A stretch of 64,000 nucleotides of DNA from Lachnospiraceae bacterium (GCA_910574965.1 CAJTDB010000004.1:1-64000), one strand, 5' to 3'; counted from the stretch's first letter, positions 8,238-16,909 are shown. Notes: generated by a model not told the origin, from the sequence alone. Translations and numbers: made by a program.

Positions 8238-8675
8238 ATGATGACAGAAGCAGATAAGGCGGTACTGGACGAGAGTTTTCGAAATACCCGGACAAGAAGA
8301 GAGGCCATTAATGTAATTATCGGGAAAGTAGAAGATGATGATCTGGCACTGGATCTGAACCGCCAGGCATGTAAATACGTACAGTTAGAGGAAAAGATGC
8401 AGAAAGAATATTATAAAGAGAAGGAGACGCCGCCGGAGGACAGTCTTGTGGACCGGACGATGCTCTGGGGCGGGATTCAAATGAATACACTTCTGAATGC
8501 CAGTACCGAACATCTGGCAGATATGATGATTCAGGAAAATACAAAAGGCATCACCGAACTGATGAAGGTGGTTAAGAAAAATAAATCCGCGCAGAAAGAA
8601 TATTATGAGATGGCCCAGGAGCTGATGGATTTTGAAGAAAAAAATATAGAAAAACTGAAAGCATATTTGAAATAG
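8238..8675 (+). CDS. Uncharacterised small helical protein
   Basis: A 145-residue protein I do not recognise by name. It is charged and almost certainly all helical: an N-terminal 'TRTRREAINVIIGKVEDDD' segment, a middle helix rich in Glu/Lys, a segment around 80-105 ('MNTLLNASTEHLADMMIQ') and a Lys-rich C-terminal helix. It has no signal peptide, membrane segment or cysteine cluster. The pattern suggests a small helical bundle of ferritin-like size, without the metal-ligand spacing needed to claim that family. It is translated from a Shine-Dalgarno sequence buried in the preceding hairpin. About 120 bases follow before the rluF-like gene. Confidence 0.7.
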   Translation: MMTEADKAVLDESFRNTRTRREAINVIIGKVEDDDLALDLNRQACKYVQLEEKMQKEYYKEKETPPEDSLVDRTMLWGGIQMNTLLNASTEHLADMMIQENTKGITELMKVVKKNKSAQKEYYEMAQELMDFEEKNIEKLKAYLK

Positions 8676-8741
8676 TCTGGTCATTTGCGTCATGATTTGG
8701 TAAGATAGAAAGACAGGAAACAGGATACATGATAAAAAACA

Positions 8742-8780
8742 GCAGTCATCCGGCGGCATAAGTGCCGGAAGGATGACTGC
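8742..8780 (+). promoter_or_regulatory. Leader hairpin upstream of the pseudouridine synthase gene
   Basis: GCAGTCATCC (8742-8751) pairs perfectly with GGATGACTGC (8771-8780); inside, CGGC and GCCG extend the stem. The in-frame ATG at 8773 lies in the 3' arm and would be sequestered. No T tract follows, so this is not a terminator. Confidence 0.55.
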
Positions 8781-8799
8781 AGGGACAAAGAGGTACATA

Positions 8800-9516
8800 G
8801 TGATACGTTTGAATAAATACTTGAGCGAAGCAGGGGTCTGTTCCAGAAGAGAAGCGGACCGGCTTTTGGAAGCCGGAAGAGTCAAAGTGGACAATAGGCC
8901 GGCGGCGGTCGGAATGAAAATTGACGAGGGACAGACGGTAACTGTGGACGGAAAACCGGTCTGCAGAGAAAATGCTTCCGGGATGATCCTGATTGCAGTC
9001 AATAAGCCGAGAGGCATTGTCTGCTCGGAAGTCAGTCAGGGAAATGATGTCAATATTATTGAGTTTCTCAATTATCCCAAGCGGATCACTTATGCAGGAA
9101 GGCTGGACAAGGATTCGGAAGGACTGCTTCTGATGACGAATTCCGGAGATCTGATCGATCAGATCATGCGGGCATCTCATTTTCATGAGAAAGAATATGA
9201 AGTAGTAACGGATAAACCTTTTACAGACCGGTTTCTGGAAGAGATGGCGGAAGGGGTTTATTTAAAGGAGTTTCATACGACCACAAGGCCCTGCCGGACC
9301 GAACGTCTTGGAAAACGGAAGTTCCGGATCGTTCTGACACAGGGACTAAACCGTCAGATCCGGCGGATGTGCCGGGAGCTGGGCTTTCAGGTGCAGGAAC
9401 TTAAAAGAGTGCGCATTATGAACATCCGGCTGAATCACCTCCAGACCGGCGCCTGGAGATACGTAACCAAAGAGGAGCAGGCGGAACTTCTGCACCTGCT
9501 GGAACAAAGTAGATGA
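8800..9516 (+). CDS. rluF: 23S rRNA pseudouridine synthase, RluF type
   Basis: Isomerises a uridine in 23S rRNA to pseudouridine. An N-terminal S4 RNA-binding domain ('IRLNKYLSEAGVCSRREAD') occupies about residues 1-60. The RluB/E/F-type catalytic domain follows, with the active-site Asp in 'YAGRLDKDSEGLLL' and the signature 'LTQGLNRQIRRMCRELGF'. Those blocks fit the RluF subgroup better than RluB; exact target specificity is inferred. I prefer GTG at 8800 as the start, with AGAGG 6 bases upstream, over ATG 8773, which is buried in a hairpin and adds nine residues before the S4 domain. The product is 238 residues. Confidence 0.85.
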   Translation: MIRLNKYLSEAGVCSRREADRLLEAGRVKVDNRPAAVGMKIDEGQTVTVDGKPVCRENASGMILIAVNKPRGIVCSEVSQGNDVNIIEFLNYPKRITYAGRLDKDSEGLLLMTNSGDLIDQIMRASHFHEKEYEVVTDKPFTDRFLEEMAEGVYLKEFHTTTRPCRTERLGKRKFRIVLTQGLNRQIRRMCRELGFQVQELKRVRIMNIRLNHLQTGAWRYVTKEEQAELLHLLEQSR

Positions 9517-9580
9517 AAATACTTCCAGACAAGGTGGTATGATTCGTCGGGATGCGGAACTATAATAGAGGTATAAAATT

Positions 9581-11542
9581 ATGAATCAAATCGAACGCAT
9601 GAAAGAGCTGGGCGAGCGGCTGCGGGAGGCGTCCAAAGCCTATTATCAGGAAGACCGGGAGATCATGAGCAATCTCATGTATGACCAGTTATACGAGGAA
9701 TTGGAGGCGCTGGAGAAGGAAACAGGGATCGTTCTGGCGGGAAGTCCTACTGTTTTAGTAGGATATGAAGCGGTGGATGAACTGCCGAAAGAACGGCATG
9801 AGACGCCTATGCTGTCTCTGGATAAGACAAAAGAAGTAGAAGCGCTGGCAGAATTTGCAGGAGATCACGAGGTACTGCTCTCCTGGAAGCTGGACGGGCT
9901 GACGGTCGTTCTGACCTACCAGGAAGGAGTCCTTGCAAAAGCTGTTACCAGGGGAAACGGTGAGATTGGAGAGGTGATAACGAACAATGCGAAAGTTTTT
10001 CGGAATGTACCACTGTCCATTTCTCATAAAGGGGAAGTGATCTTACGGGGCGAAGCGGTCATCCGTTATTCGGATTTTGAAAAGATCAATCAGGAGATTG
10101 CTGACGAGGCGGCAAAATATAAAAATCCCCGTAATTTGTGCAGCGGATCAGTCCGTCAGCTAAATAACGAGATCACAGCAAAACGGAACGTATATTTTTA
10201 CGCCTTTGCGCTGGTGCGTGCAGAAGGAGTGGATTTTGAAAATTCCCGTGAAAAACAATTCTTATGGCTCAAAAGTCAGGGATTTGATGTGGTGGAATAT
10301 AAGAAAGTAACCGGGGAAGGGGTGGTAAAAGCCGTACAGGAATTCTCAAAAGCCGTTGCGTCCAATGATTTTCCTTCCGACGGGCTAGTCAGCATGTACG
10401 ATGACATTGCATACGGACAGTCTCTGGGACATACGGCTAAATTCCCGCGGGATTCCTTTGCCTTTAAATGGCAGGACGAGCTTCGGGAAACCCATTTAAA
10501 GGAAATCGAATGGAGTCCGTCCAGAACCGGACTGATTAATCCTGTGGCGATCTTTGAGCCGGTGGAGCTGGAAGGAACGACGGTCAGCCGGGCGTCGGTC
10601 CACAATGTAAGCATTTTAAAAGGCCTGGAACTTGGAATCGGAGATACCATTACCGTCTATAAAGCCAATATGATTATTCCGCAGATTGCAGAAAATCTGA
10701 CTCGCAGCGGGACCGTAGAGATTCCGGATATTTGTCCGGTATGCGGCGGCACTGCCCGGATACAGAAGACAAATGACGTGGAGTCTCTCTATTGCATCAA
10801 TCCGGACTGTCAGGCGAAAAAGATCAAGGCATTTACGCTGTTTGTAAGCAGGGATGCGATGAACATCGACGGCCTGTCGGAAATGACACTGGAAAAGTTC
10901 ATCAATTCCGGGTATGTACGAGAATATGCGGATCTGTTTCACCTTGACCGCTATCGGGAAGAGATCGTGAATATGGAAGGCTTTGGAGAGCGGTCCTATA
11001 CAAAACTGACCGACAGTCTGGAAAAAGCACGGCATACGACTCTTCCCAGAGTCCTGTACAGCCTTGGGATTCCCAATATTGGAGCAGCCAATGCCAAGGT
11101 GCTTTGCAAAGAATACGATTATGATCTGTCCCGCCTGCGCGGGGCCAGTGCGGAGGAATTGAGTGAGATTCCGGGGGTTGGCGGCGTCATTGGGGCCAGC
11201 GTGGAAGCGTATTTCAAAGATGCAGAGCATAATCGCTGGGTGGATGATCTTTTAAAAGAGCTGGACATCCAGGTGGAGGCGGTAGATGATTCTCAGCTTA
11301 CACTGGGCGGCAAGATTTTCGTGATTACAGGAAGTCTTCACAACTTTTCCAATCGGAATGAACTGAAGAACCTGATCGAGACAAAGGGGGGAAAGGTGAC
11401 CGGAAGCGTCACTTCAAAGACCAGCTATCTAATCAATAACGATACCATGTCCAATTCCTCCAAAAATAAAAAAGCAAAAGAACTGGGAGTGGAAATTTTG
11501 TCTGAGCAGGATTTTTTGGACCGGTTTATGGGAGGGGAATAA
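9581..11542 (+). CDS. ligA: NAD-dependent DNA ligase
   Basis: Seals nicks during replication and repair using NAD+. The adenylation Lys is in 'SWKLDGLTVV' (Lys103). The nucleotidyltransferase motif 'CSGSVRQLNNEITAKRNVY' follows near 187-205. An OB fold comes next, then a four-Cys zinc finger ('CPVCGG' and 'YCINPDCQAKK', about 386-410), helix-hairpin-helix repeats (about 470-555) and a C-terminal BRCT domain (about 575-653). At 653 residues it is complete. The start has GAGG nearby. It is followed after one base by the MscS gene, so the two are probably co-transcribed. It belongs to a LigA branch common in Clostridia, with a somewhat divergent N-terminal Ia domain. Confidence 0.95.
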   Translation: MNQIERMKELGERLREASKAYYQEDREIMSNLMYDQLYEELEALEKETGIVLAGSPTVLVGYEAVDELPKERHETPMLSLDKTKEVEALAEFAGDHEVLLSWKLDGLTVVLTYQEGVLAKAVTRGNGEIGEVITNNAKVFRNVPLSISHKGEVILRGEAVIRYSDFEKINQEIADEAAKYKNPRNLCSGSVRQLNNEITAKRNVYFYAFALVRAEGVDFENSREKQFLWLKSQGFDVVEYKKVTGEGVVKAVQEFSKAVASNDFPSDGLVSMYDDIAYGQSLGHTAKFPRDSFAFKWQDELRETHLKEIEWSPSRTGLINPVAIFEPVELEGTTVSRASVHNVSILKGLELGIGDTITVYKANMIIPQIAENLTRSGTVEIPDICPVCGGTARIQKTNDVESLYCINPDCQAKKIKAFTLFVSRDAMNIDGLSEMTLEKFINSGYVREYADLFHLDRYREEIVNMEGFGERSYTKLTDSLEKARHTTLPRVLYSLGIPNIGAANAKVLCKEYDYDLSRLRGASAEELSEIPGVGGVIGASVEAYFKDAEHNRWVDDLLKELDIQVEAVDDSQLTLGGKIFVITGSLHNFSNRNELKNLIETKGGKVTGSVTSKTSYLINNDTMSNSSKNKKAKELGVEILSEQDFLDRFMGGE

Positions 11543-11543
11543 A

Positions 11544-12353
11544 ATGGAAAAAATACTGTTAGAGGAACTTGGTCCAAAACTTTTGTCAGGAGGGATGTCT
11601 CTTCTGTGGTCTTTGGCTTTTCTGTTTATCGGACTGAAGCTGATTAACTTTCTAAGAAAGCTGCTGCGGGGGGCGTTAGACCGTTCTAATGTGGACACCG
11701 GAGTGGTGCAGTTTTTGGATGCGCTTGTGAAAATTGCGGCTTATGCGGTATTGATTCTGGCGCTTATGGCGCGGTTTGGCATTCAGACTACATCATTTAT
11801 TACCCTGCTGGGTTCTGCAGGTGTAGCCATCGGCCTGTCTTTGCAGGGGAGTCTTGCCAACTTTGCGGGTGGTATCCTGATCCTGATGCTGAAGCCGTTT
11901 GTGGTGGGAGACTATATCAGTGCCTGCGGATGTGAAGGAACCGTTGCGGAGATCTCGCTTTTTGCCACGACGCTTCACTCTGCAGATAATCGGAATGTGG
12001 TACTGCCAAACGGTACCCTTTCCAACAGCAATATTACAAATTTTTCTGCCAATGAGACTCGTCGGGTAGATATGAGCGTAGATGTTGCTTATAATTCGGA
12101 TTTGAAACGTGCACGTCAGATCATTGAAGGTATTTTGAACCAAAATGAAAAGATTTTAGACGATCCTTCTTATGTTGTCGCAGTCAATGAACTTGGGGAC
12201 AGCGGAATCACAATTTTGATCCGCCCATGGGTGAAGACAGAGGATTACTGGACGGTGAGATGGAGCGTGTTAGAGCAGGTACACGACCGGCTGAATGAGG
12301 AAGGGATCGAGATTCCGTTCCCGCAGGTGACCGTACATATGGAAAACGAGTAA
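11544..12353 (+). CDS. Small-conductance mechanosensitive channel, MscS family
   Basis: Predicted pressure-relief channel protecting against osmotic downshock. The 269-residue product has three N-terminal hydrophobic helices. The third is the glycine/alanine-rich pore helix ('LGSAGVAIGLSLQGSLANFA', about 91-110). A soluble beta-domain begins 'FVVGDYISACGCEGTV' and ends with the typical C-terminal alpha/beta part. Length and order fit MscS/YggB proteins. The ATG at 11544 follows the ligA stop (11540-11542) by a single base, with GGAGGGG inside the ligA end as the ribosome binding site. No gene symbol is given because organisms often carry several paralogues. Confidence 0.92.
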   Translation: MEKILLEELGPKLLSGGMSLLWSLAFLFIGLKLINFLRKLLRGALDRSNVDTGVVQFLDALVKIAAYAVLILALMARFGIQTTSFITLLGSAGVAIGLSLQGSLANFAGGILILMLKPFVVGDYISACGCEGTVAEISLFATTLHSADNRNVVLPNGTLSNSNITNFSANETRRVDMSVDVAYNSDLKRARQIIEGILNQNEKILDDPSYVVAVNELGDSGITILIRPWVKTEDYWTVRWSVLEQVHDRLNEEGIEIPFPQVTVHMENE

Positions 12354-12370
12354 GAGAAACGAAACATAAA

Positions 12371-12448
12371 AATATACGGTCAGGCCCCGGAATGTGCAGC
12401 GTTTTCATCTACAAAAGCACCGCACATTCCGGGGCCTGACCATATGTT
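12371..12448. repeat. Long perfect palindrome between convergent genes
   Basis: A 20-base arm (12378-12397, beginning GGTCAGGCCCC) has an exact inverted copy at 12422-12441. Outer A/T pairs (12371-12376 with 12443-12448) and inner GTTTT/AAAAG bases lengthen the stem. It sits between the mscS-like gene (+) and the DUF362 gene (-). It lacks an adjacent T tract, so it could be a bidirectional terminator, an RNA-processing site or a REP-like element. Confidence 0.75.
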
Positions 12449-12506
12449 TGGCCTGAGAGCCGATGATGTCGAATTTCCGATTTTTTCTTCGAACTGAAAT
12501 TCCCTT

Positions 12507-13619
12507 TTATTTCACTTCTACCAGTTCATATTCGTCGGTTCCTATGCCGATTTTTTTTGCATGGTCAATGCAGCATTTCCAGTTGGTTTCCGGGAAGACA
12601 GAGGTAAAGTGGTCGTCAAGGAAAGAACGGCCGGATTCTTCTAAGGCGCTGCCTTTGACGGGTTCCTGTGCGTTGACAGCGTCGATACAGGCCATATCCA
12701 GAGCTACCGGGTCGAAGGACGCGAACATACCGACGTCCGGTACGATGGGCAGATCGTTTTCTGCATGACAGTCACAGAAGGGAGACACATCAATGACAAA
12801 ATTGATGTGGAAATGGGGTCTTCCCTGAAGGACGGCTTTGCTGTACTCGGCAATTTTGTAATTCAGTACCTCATTGGCCTCATCCTGAGCAGGATTTACG
12901 GCATCTTTGGGACAGATTCCGATGCAGCGTCCGCAGCCTACGCATTTATTCATGTCGATAGCGGCTTTCTGGTCCGTGATGGAAGGTGCGCCGTGTGCGC
13001 AGATTTTGACACACTGTCCGCAGCCTACGCAGAGTTCCTGGTCAACAAAGGGCTTTCCGGCGGAATGCATCTCCATCTTGCCTGCACGGGAACCGGAACC
13101 CATACCGATGTTTTTCAGGGCACCGCCGAAGCCGGCCAGTTCATGACCTTTAAAATGGTTCATGGAAATAAAGACGTCCGCATCCATAATCGCCCGTCCA
13201 ATCTTCGCTTCTTTGACATATTCGCCGTTTTCTACAGGAACATATACGTCGTCTGTTCCTTTCAGTCCGTCTGCGATCAGAACATGGCAGCCGGTGTTGT
13301 AGGGATTAAAGCCGTTTTGATAGGCGCTTTCCAGATGGTCCAGTGCGTTTTTGCGTCCGCCCACATACAGGGTGTTGCAGTCTGTCAGAAACGGTTTTCC
13401 ACCCAGATACTTAATCATATCGGATACGGTACGGGCATAGTTGGGACGAAGATAGGCCAGGTTTCCTGGCTCTCCAAAGTGGATCTTGACAGCTACATAT
13501 TTGTCCTCTAGATCCATAGCAGGCAGACCTGCTTTTCTAAGCAGCCGCTCCAGCTTTGTCTGCAGATTGTCACCGGCTTTCACACGCAGGTTCGTAAAAT
13601 ACACTTTTGATGCACTCAT
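12507..13619 (-). CDS. DUF362 domain 4Fe-4S ferredoxin-type protein
   Basis: A 370-residue cytosolic iron-sulfur protein of unknown substrate. The N-terminal DUF362 part begins 'SASKVYFTNLRVKAGDNLQ' and contains 'FLTDCNTLYVGGRKNALDH' and 'ISMNHFKGHELAGFGGALKN'. Two 4Fe-4S clusters follow at about 195-235: 'CVGCGQCVKICAHGA' and 'CVGCGRCIGICPKDA'. The protein ends with further DUF362 sequence ('FDPVALDMACIDAVN'). Such proteins are common in strict anaerobes, are presumed to move electrons, and no reaction is established. Its start on the minus strand is preceded by AGGAGG-like bases at 13623-13632. The tandem palindromes at 13633-13950 lie directly upstream of it. Confidence 0.9.
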   Translation of the reverse strand: MSASKVYFTNLRVKAGDNLQTKLERLLRKAGLPAMDLEDKYVAVKIHFGEPGNLAYLRPNYARTVSDMIKYLGGKPFLTDCNTLYVGGRKNALDHLESAYQNGFNPYNTGCHVLIADGLKGTDDVYVPVENGEYVKEAKIGRAIMDADVFISMNHFKGHELAGFGGALKNIGMGSGSRAGKMEMHSAGKPFVDQELCVGCGQCVKICAHGAPSITDQKAAIDMNKCVGCGRCIGICPKDAVNPAQDEANEVLNYKIAEYSKAVLQGRPHFHINFVIDVSPFCDCHAENDLPIVPDVGMFASFDPVALDMACIDAVNAQEPVKGSALEESGRSFLDDHFTSVFPETNWKCCIDHAKKIGIGTDEYELVEVK

Positions 13620-13632
13620 GAAGGGTCCTCCT

Positions 13633-13950
13633 ATGATAGTTCCGCATCCATTTCTCCTCTTCCCCTTCAGAAGATCAATTTTCAGTCACAAAAAGAAGAG
13701 TCAGAAAATCGATCTGGGAAGAGAAGAAACGGATGCTGATGATAGTTCCGCATCTGTTTCTCCTCTTCCCTTTCAGAAGATCGATTTTCAGCCACAAAAA
13801 GAAGAGTCAGAAAATCGATCTGGGAAGAGAAGAAACGGATGCTGATGATAGTTCCGCATCTGTTTCTCCTCTTCCCTTTCAGAAGATCGATTTTCAGCCA
13901 CAAAAAGAAGAGTCAGAAAATCGATCTGGGAAGAGAAGAAACCGATGCTG
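13633..13950. repeat. Three tandem 106-bp palindromic repeats
   Basis: Three head-to-tail copies start at 13633, 13739 and 13845, each 106 bases. Copies 2 and 3 differ at one visible position; copy 1 differs from them at about five. Within each unit a 5' arm (GCATC... through CTCTTCCC) pairs with a 3' arm (GGGAAGAGAAGAAAC...GATGC). An inner AGATCGATTTTC/GAAAATCGATCT stem encloses a roughly 20-base purine-rich loop, with one 7-base bulge on the 5' side. Short ORFs on both strands simply read through the repeats. The remainder to 14181 holds another weak inverted repeat (about 13967-14005) and a TATACT box (14146-14151) before larB. Confidence 0.85.
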
Positions 13951-14181
13951 ATTGCAAGTTCTGTATCTGCCTTTCGCAATCCTGTTAGGTCAGGAATAGC
14001 AGATATCATAACTCATTTATCATTAAGTATAAATTGATATGACGAAACTGTCAAATAAAGAATGCGTCTTTTAATCTCCAAAGCGCCATCTCCAGTATGT
14101 CAAAAAGTTCACAAAAATTTAATGGAAAATGCCGCCAGAAAAAGGTATACTAAATAAGGTAAACAGGAAGGAGTATACAGA

Positions 14182-14943
14182 ATGGACGTAAACGCGATCC
14201 TGAAAGATGTCAGGTCCGGTACTATGGATATCAAAGAAGCAGAGGAACTTCTGAAAAAACTTCCCTATGAAGATCTGGGCTATGCCAAGATCGATCACCA
14301 CAGAAATGTCCGTCAGGGCTTTGAAGAGGTCATCTACTGTCAGGGAAAAGAAACGCAGCATTTAGTAGGAATCTGCAGGCGTATGGCGGAAGAGGGACTC
14401 AACGTGCTTGGAACGCGGGCATCGAAAGAACAGGCAGAAGCAGTACTTCGCCAGGTTCCGGAATTTATCTATGAACCGGTGTCCAGGCTTTTAAAGCTGG
14501 AGTGCAGAAAAAAAGAACTTATCGGCAAGGTGGTCGTCTGTACTGGGGGGACAGCGGATATTCCAGTGGCAGAGGAAGCGGCAGGAGTGGCAGAGTTTTT
14601 CGGGACAGCCGTGACCAGGCTCTTTGATGTGGGCGTTGCAGGCATTCACCGTCTTCTTGGCAATCTGGATGTATTTGAACACGTAAATTGTGTCGTTGCC
14701 GTAGCCGGTATGGAGGGAGCCCTTCCGGGGGTAGTGGCCGGTCTTGTGGATGTGCCCGTGATTGCCGTACCTACCAGTATCGGGTACGGGGCCAGTTTCG
14801 GCGGGCTGTCGGCACTTCTGACGATGATTAATTCCTGCGCCAACGGGATTACAGTTGTAAATATTGACAATGGCTACGGGGCCGGATATGTAGCGACCCA
14901 GATTAATCGACTGGCGGTGAGAGGCAATGAAAAAACTGTTTAG
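14182..14943 (+). CDS. larB: Nickel pincer cofactor biosynthesis protein LarB
   Basis: Carboxylates and hydrolyses nicotinic acid adenine dinucleotide to pyridinium-3,5-biscarboxylate mononucleotide, the first step toward the nickel-pincer cofactor of lactate racemase-type enzymes. The 253-residue product has the PurE-like core: 'VVCTGGTADIPVAEEA', 'DVGVAGIHRLLG' and 'VPTSIGYGASFGGLSAL'. The C-terminal 'VVNIDNGYGAGYVAT' is characteristic. AAGGAG lies upstream. larC, larE and larA are not in the window, so the rest of the pathway must be elsewhere or absent. The last 17 bases overlap the start of cls, implying translational coupling between unrelated functions. Confidence 0.92.
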   Translation: MDVNAILKDVRSGTMDIKEAEELLKKLPYEDLGYAKIDHHRNVRQGFEEVIYCQGKETQHLVGICRRMAEEGLNVLGTRASKEQAEAVLRQVPEFIYEPVSRLLKLECRKKELIGKVVVCTGGTADIPVAEEAAGVAEFFGTAVTRLFDVGVAGIHRLLGNLDVFEHVNCVVAVAGMEGALPGVVAGLVDVPVIAVPTSIGYGASFGGLSALLTMINSCANGITVVNIDNGYGAGYVATQINRLAVRGNEKTV

Positions 14944-16459
14944 GCTCTTTAAGAGCCGGCTGGTCCTGGTAGGACTTGCCATCTTGCTGCAGGTTTTGTG
15001 GTGGGCGCTCTTTATGAGCCGGCTGACCAGCTATTCTGTATTTTTTAATGTGTTTTTTCAGCTTATCAGCATCGGCATTCTTTTGTACCTCATACGAAAG
15101 GATGAAAATTCCGCCTATAAAATCGCGTGGATCATACTGGTCATGGGAGTTCCGCTTTTTGGCGGTGTGCTCTATTTGATGGTGGGCAATAAGAAGCCCA
15201 GCAAACGCCTGGCAGTGAAAATGGCGGCTGTCAAGATGGAGATGAAAGAGGCTCTGTCTCAGAATCAGTGGATTTTAAAAGAGATACGGGCGCAGGATCC
15301 GGCTGTGGCAGGAAACTTACATTATATTGGAGAATTTGGGGCCTATCCGGTCTGGAAAAATACAGAAGTATCCTATTTTTCAGTGGGAGAACAAATGTTT
15401 GCATCCATGCTGGAAGATCTTCGAAAAGCAGAACACTATATTTTTCTGGAGTATTTTATTATTCAGGAAGGTCTGATGTGGGACTGGATTCTGGAAATTC
15501 TGGAACAAAAGGTAAAAGAGGGGGTGGATGTCCGGCTGATTTATGATGATGTGGGCTGTGTGTCGCTCCTTCCGGTCCATTATGCAAATATTATGGAGCA
15601 GAAAGGGATTAAGTGCCTGGCGTTTAATCGGTTTGTCCCGTTTGTGTCTCTGGTCATGAACAATCGGGACCACCGAAAGATCATGGTTATTGACGGACAT
15701 ACGGCCTATAATGGCGGCATCAATCTGGCGGATGAATACATCAATAAGAAGCTCCGGTTCGGCCACTGGAAGGATACAGGGGTCCGGCTTCATGGGGATG
15801 CGGTGTTTAATTTTACACTGATGTTTCTGGAAGTGTGGAATGCATTTCGGTCACCGGATTTGGACTATGAGATTTTTCGTCCCCACCGATGGCATCCGGA
15901 GCATTTTACAGGCAGCGGATATGTGGCGCCTTATGCAGATACACCTCTGGATAACGAATCTCTGGGGGAGAACGTCTATATCAACATACTGAACCAGGCA
16001 AAAGAGTATGTATACATTGCCACACCTTATCTTCTGATCAGTGACGAGATGGAAAATGCACTCTGCCTGGCGGCCAAACGGGGAGTGGATGTACGGATAC
16101 TCATGCCTGGGATTCCGGATAAGCCGATGGTATTTTTTATGGCCAAATCCTATTATCCGCCGCTTTTGAAGGCAGGTGTGCAGATCTATGAATATACGCC
16201 GGGATTTGTTCATGCCAAATCGTATGTGTGTGATGACCGAATTGCGACAGTAGGGACGATCAATATGGATTTTCGGAGCTTGTATCTGCATTTTGAGTGC
16301 GGGACTTTTCTGTATGACTGCAGTGCGGTCCTGGATGTGAAAAAAGATATGGAAGACTGTTTCCCCAAATGTCATCAGGTGAGTATTGGAGACTGCAGGC
16401 AGGGAATGGTGGGAAATATGATTACTTCTGTCCTGCGGGTGCTTGCACCGCTGATGTAG
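14927..16459 (+). CDS. cls: Cardiolipin synthase
   Basis: Joins two phosphatidylglycerols to cardiolipin at the membrane. Two N-terminal hydrophobic helices (about 8-30 and 38-58) are followed by a third short one with 'MGVPLFGGVLYLMVGN'. The two phospholipase-D HKD motifs are 'HRKIMVIDG' (about 249) and 'HAKSYVCDD' (about 428, followed by 'ATVGTINMDFRS'). Length, 510 residues, is normal. The ATG at 14927 has GAGAGG upstream and lies inside larB. Its substrate derives from CdsA and PgsA, both encoded in this window. A CBS-domain gene follows by 24 bases. Confidence 0.95.
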   Translation: MKKLFRLFKSRLVLVGLAILLQVLWWALFMSRLTSYSVFFNVFFQLISIGILLYLIRKDENSAYKIAWIILVMGVPLFGGVLYLMVGNKKPSKRLAVKMAAVKMEMKEALSQNQWILKEIRAQDPAVAGNLHYIGEFGAYPVWKNTEVSYFSVGEQMFASMLEDLRKAEHYIFLEYFIIQEGLMWDWILEILEQKVKEGVDVRLIYDDVGCVSLLPVHYANIMEQKGIKCLAFNRFVPFVSLVMNNRDHRKIMVIDGHTAYNGGINLADEYINKKLRFGHWKDTGVRLHGDAVFNFTLMFLEVWNAFRSPDLDYEIFRPHRWHPEHFTGSGYVAPYADTPLDNESLGENVYINILNQAKEYVYIATPYLLISDEMENALCLAAKRGVDVRILMPGIPDKPMVFFMAKSYYPPLLKAGVQIYEYTPGFVHAKSYVCDDRIATVGTINMDFRSLYLHFECGTFLYDCSAVLDVKKDMEDCFPKCHQVSIGDCRQGMVGNMITSVLRVLAPLM

Positions 16460-16483
16460 GCAGGAGAACAGTTGGAGGATAAG

Positions 16484-16903
16484 ATGAACGTATTATTTTT
16501 TTTGACGCCTAAAAATGAAGTGGCTCATCTGCATGATGACTGGACCATCCGGCAGGGGACCGAGAAGCTGGAGCGAAGCGGCTATACGGCGCTGCCCCTG
16601 ATTGACCGGCAGGGACGGTATATCGGGACCATTTCAGAGGGAGACATTCTTCGGTTCTTGAAAAAGCGGTATGATATGAACTTAAAATCTGCGGAAAATG
16701 TGTCTATCCTGGCGGTGGAGCGGAAGGTGGATATCCGTCCGGTGTCCGTGGATGCTACGATGGAGGATCTGGTTCGGATGGCGATGAACCAGAATTTTGT
16801 TCCGGTCATCGACGACAACAATATTTTTATCGGGATTGTAACAAGAAAGGATATTATCCGATTCTGTTATGAAAAATACGTAGACAAACAAAATAAGGAG
16901 TGA
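16484..16903 (+). CDS. CBS-domain pair protein
   Basis: A stand-alone 139-residue protein made of two CBS domains, a module that usually binds adenine nucleotides and regulates a partner. The first domain has 'GYTALPLIDRQGRYIGTIS' with 'EGDILRFLKK'; the second has 'NFVPVIDDNNIFIGIVTRKD'. No catalytic domain is attached. I place the start at ATG 16484, with GGAGG 5 bases before it; TTG at 16472 would add four residues but overlaps that ribosome binding site. It lies between cls and yqeY (6-base gap) in one apparent transcription unit. The effector and partner are unknown. Confidence 0.88.
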   Translation: MNVLFFLTPKNEVAHLHDDWTIRQGTEKLERSGYTALPLIDRQGRYIGTISEGDILRFLKKRYDMNLKSAENVSILAVERKVDIRPVSVDATMEDLVRMAMNQNFVPVIDDNNIFIGIVTRKDIIRFCYEKYVDKQNKE

Positions 16904-16909
16904 TGATTT

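Noticed and set aside
13633-13950. Possible CRISPR array
   Set aside because: Units are 106 bases, contiguous, without unique spacers, and no cas gene is nearby.
13486-14009. Short ORFs on both strands over the tandem repeats
   Set aside because: They are read-through of the 106-bp palindromic units and repeat the same peptide; no start signals.
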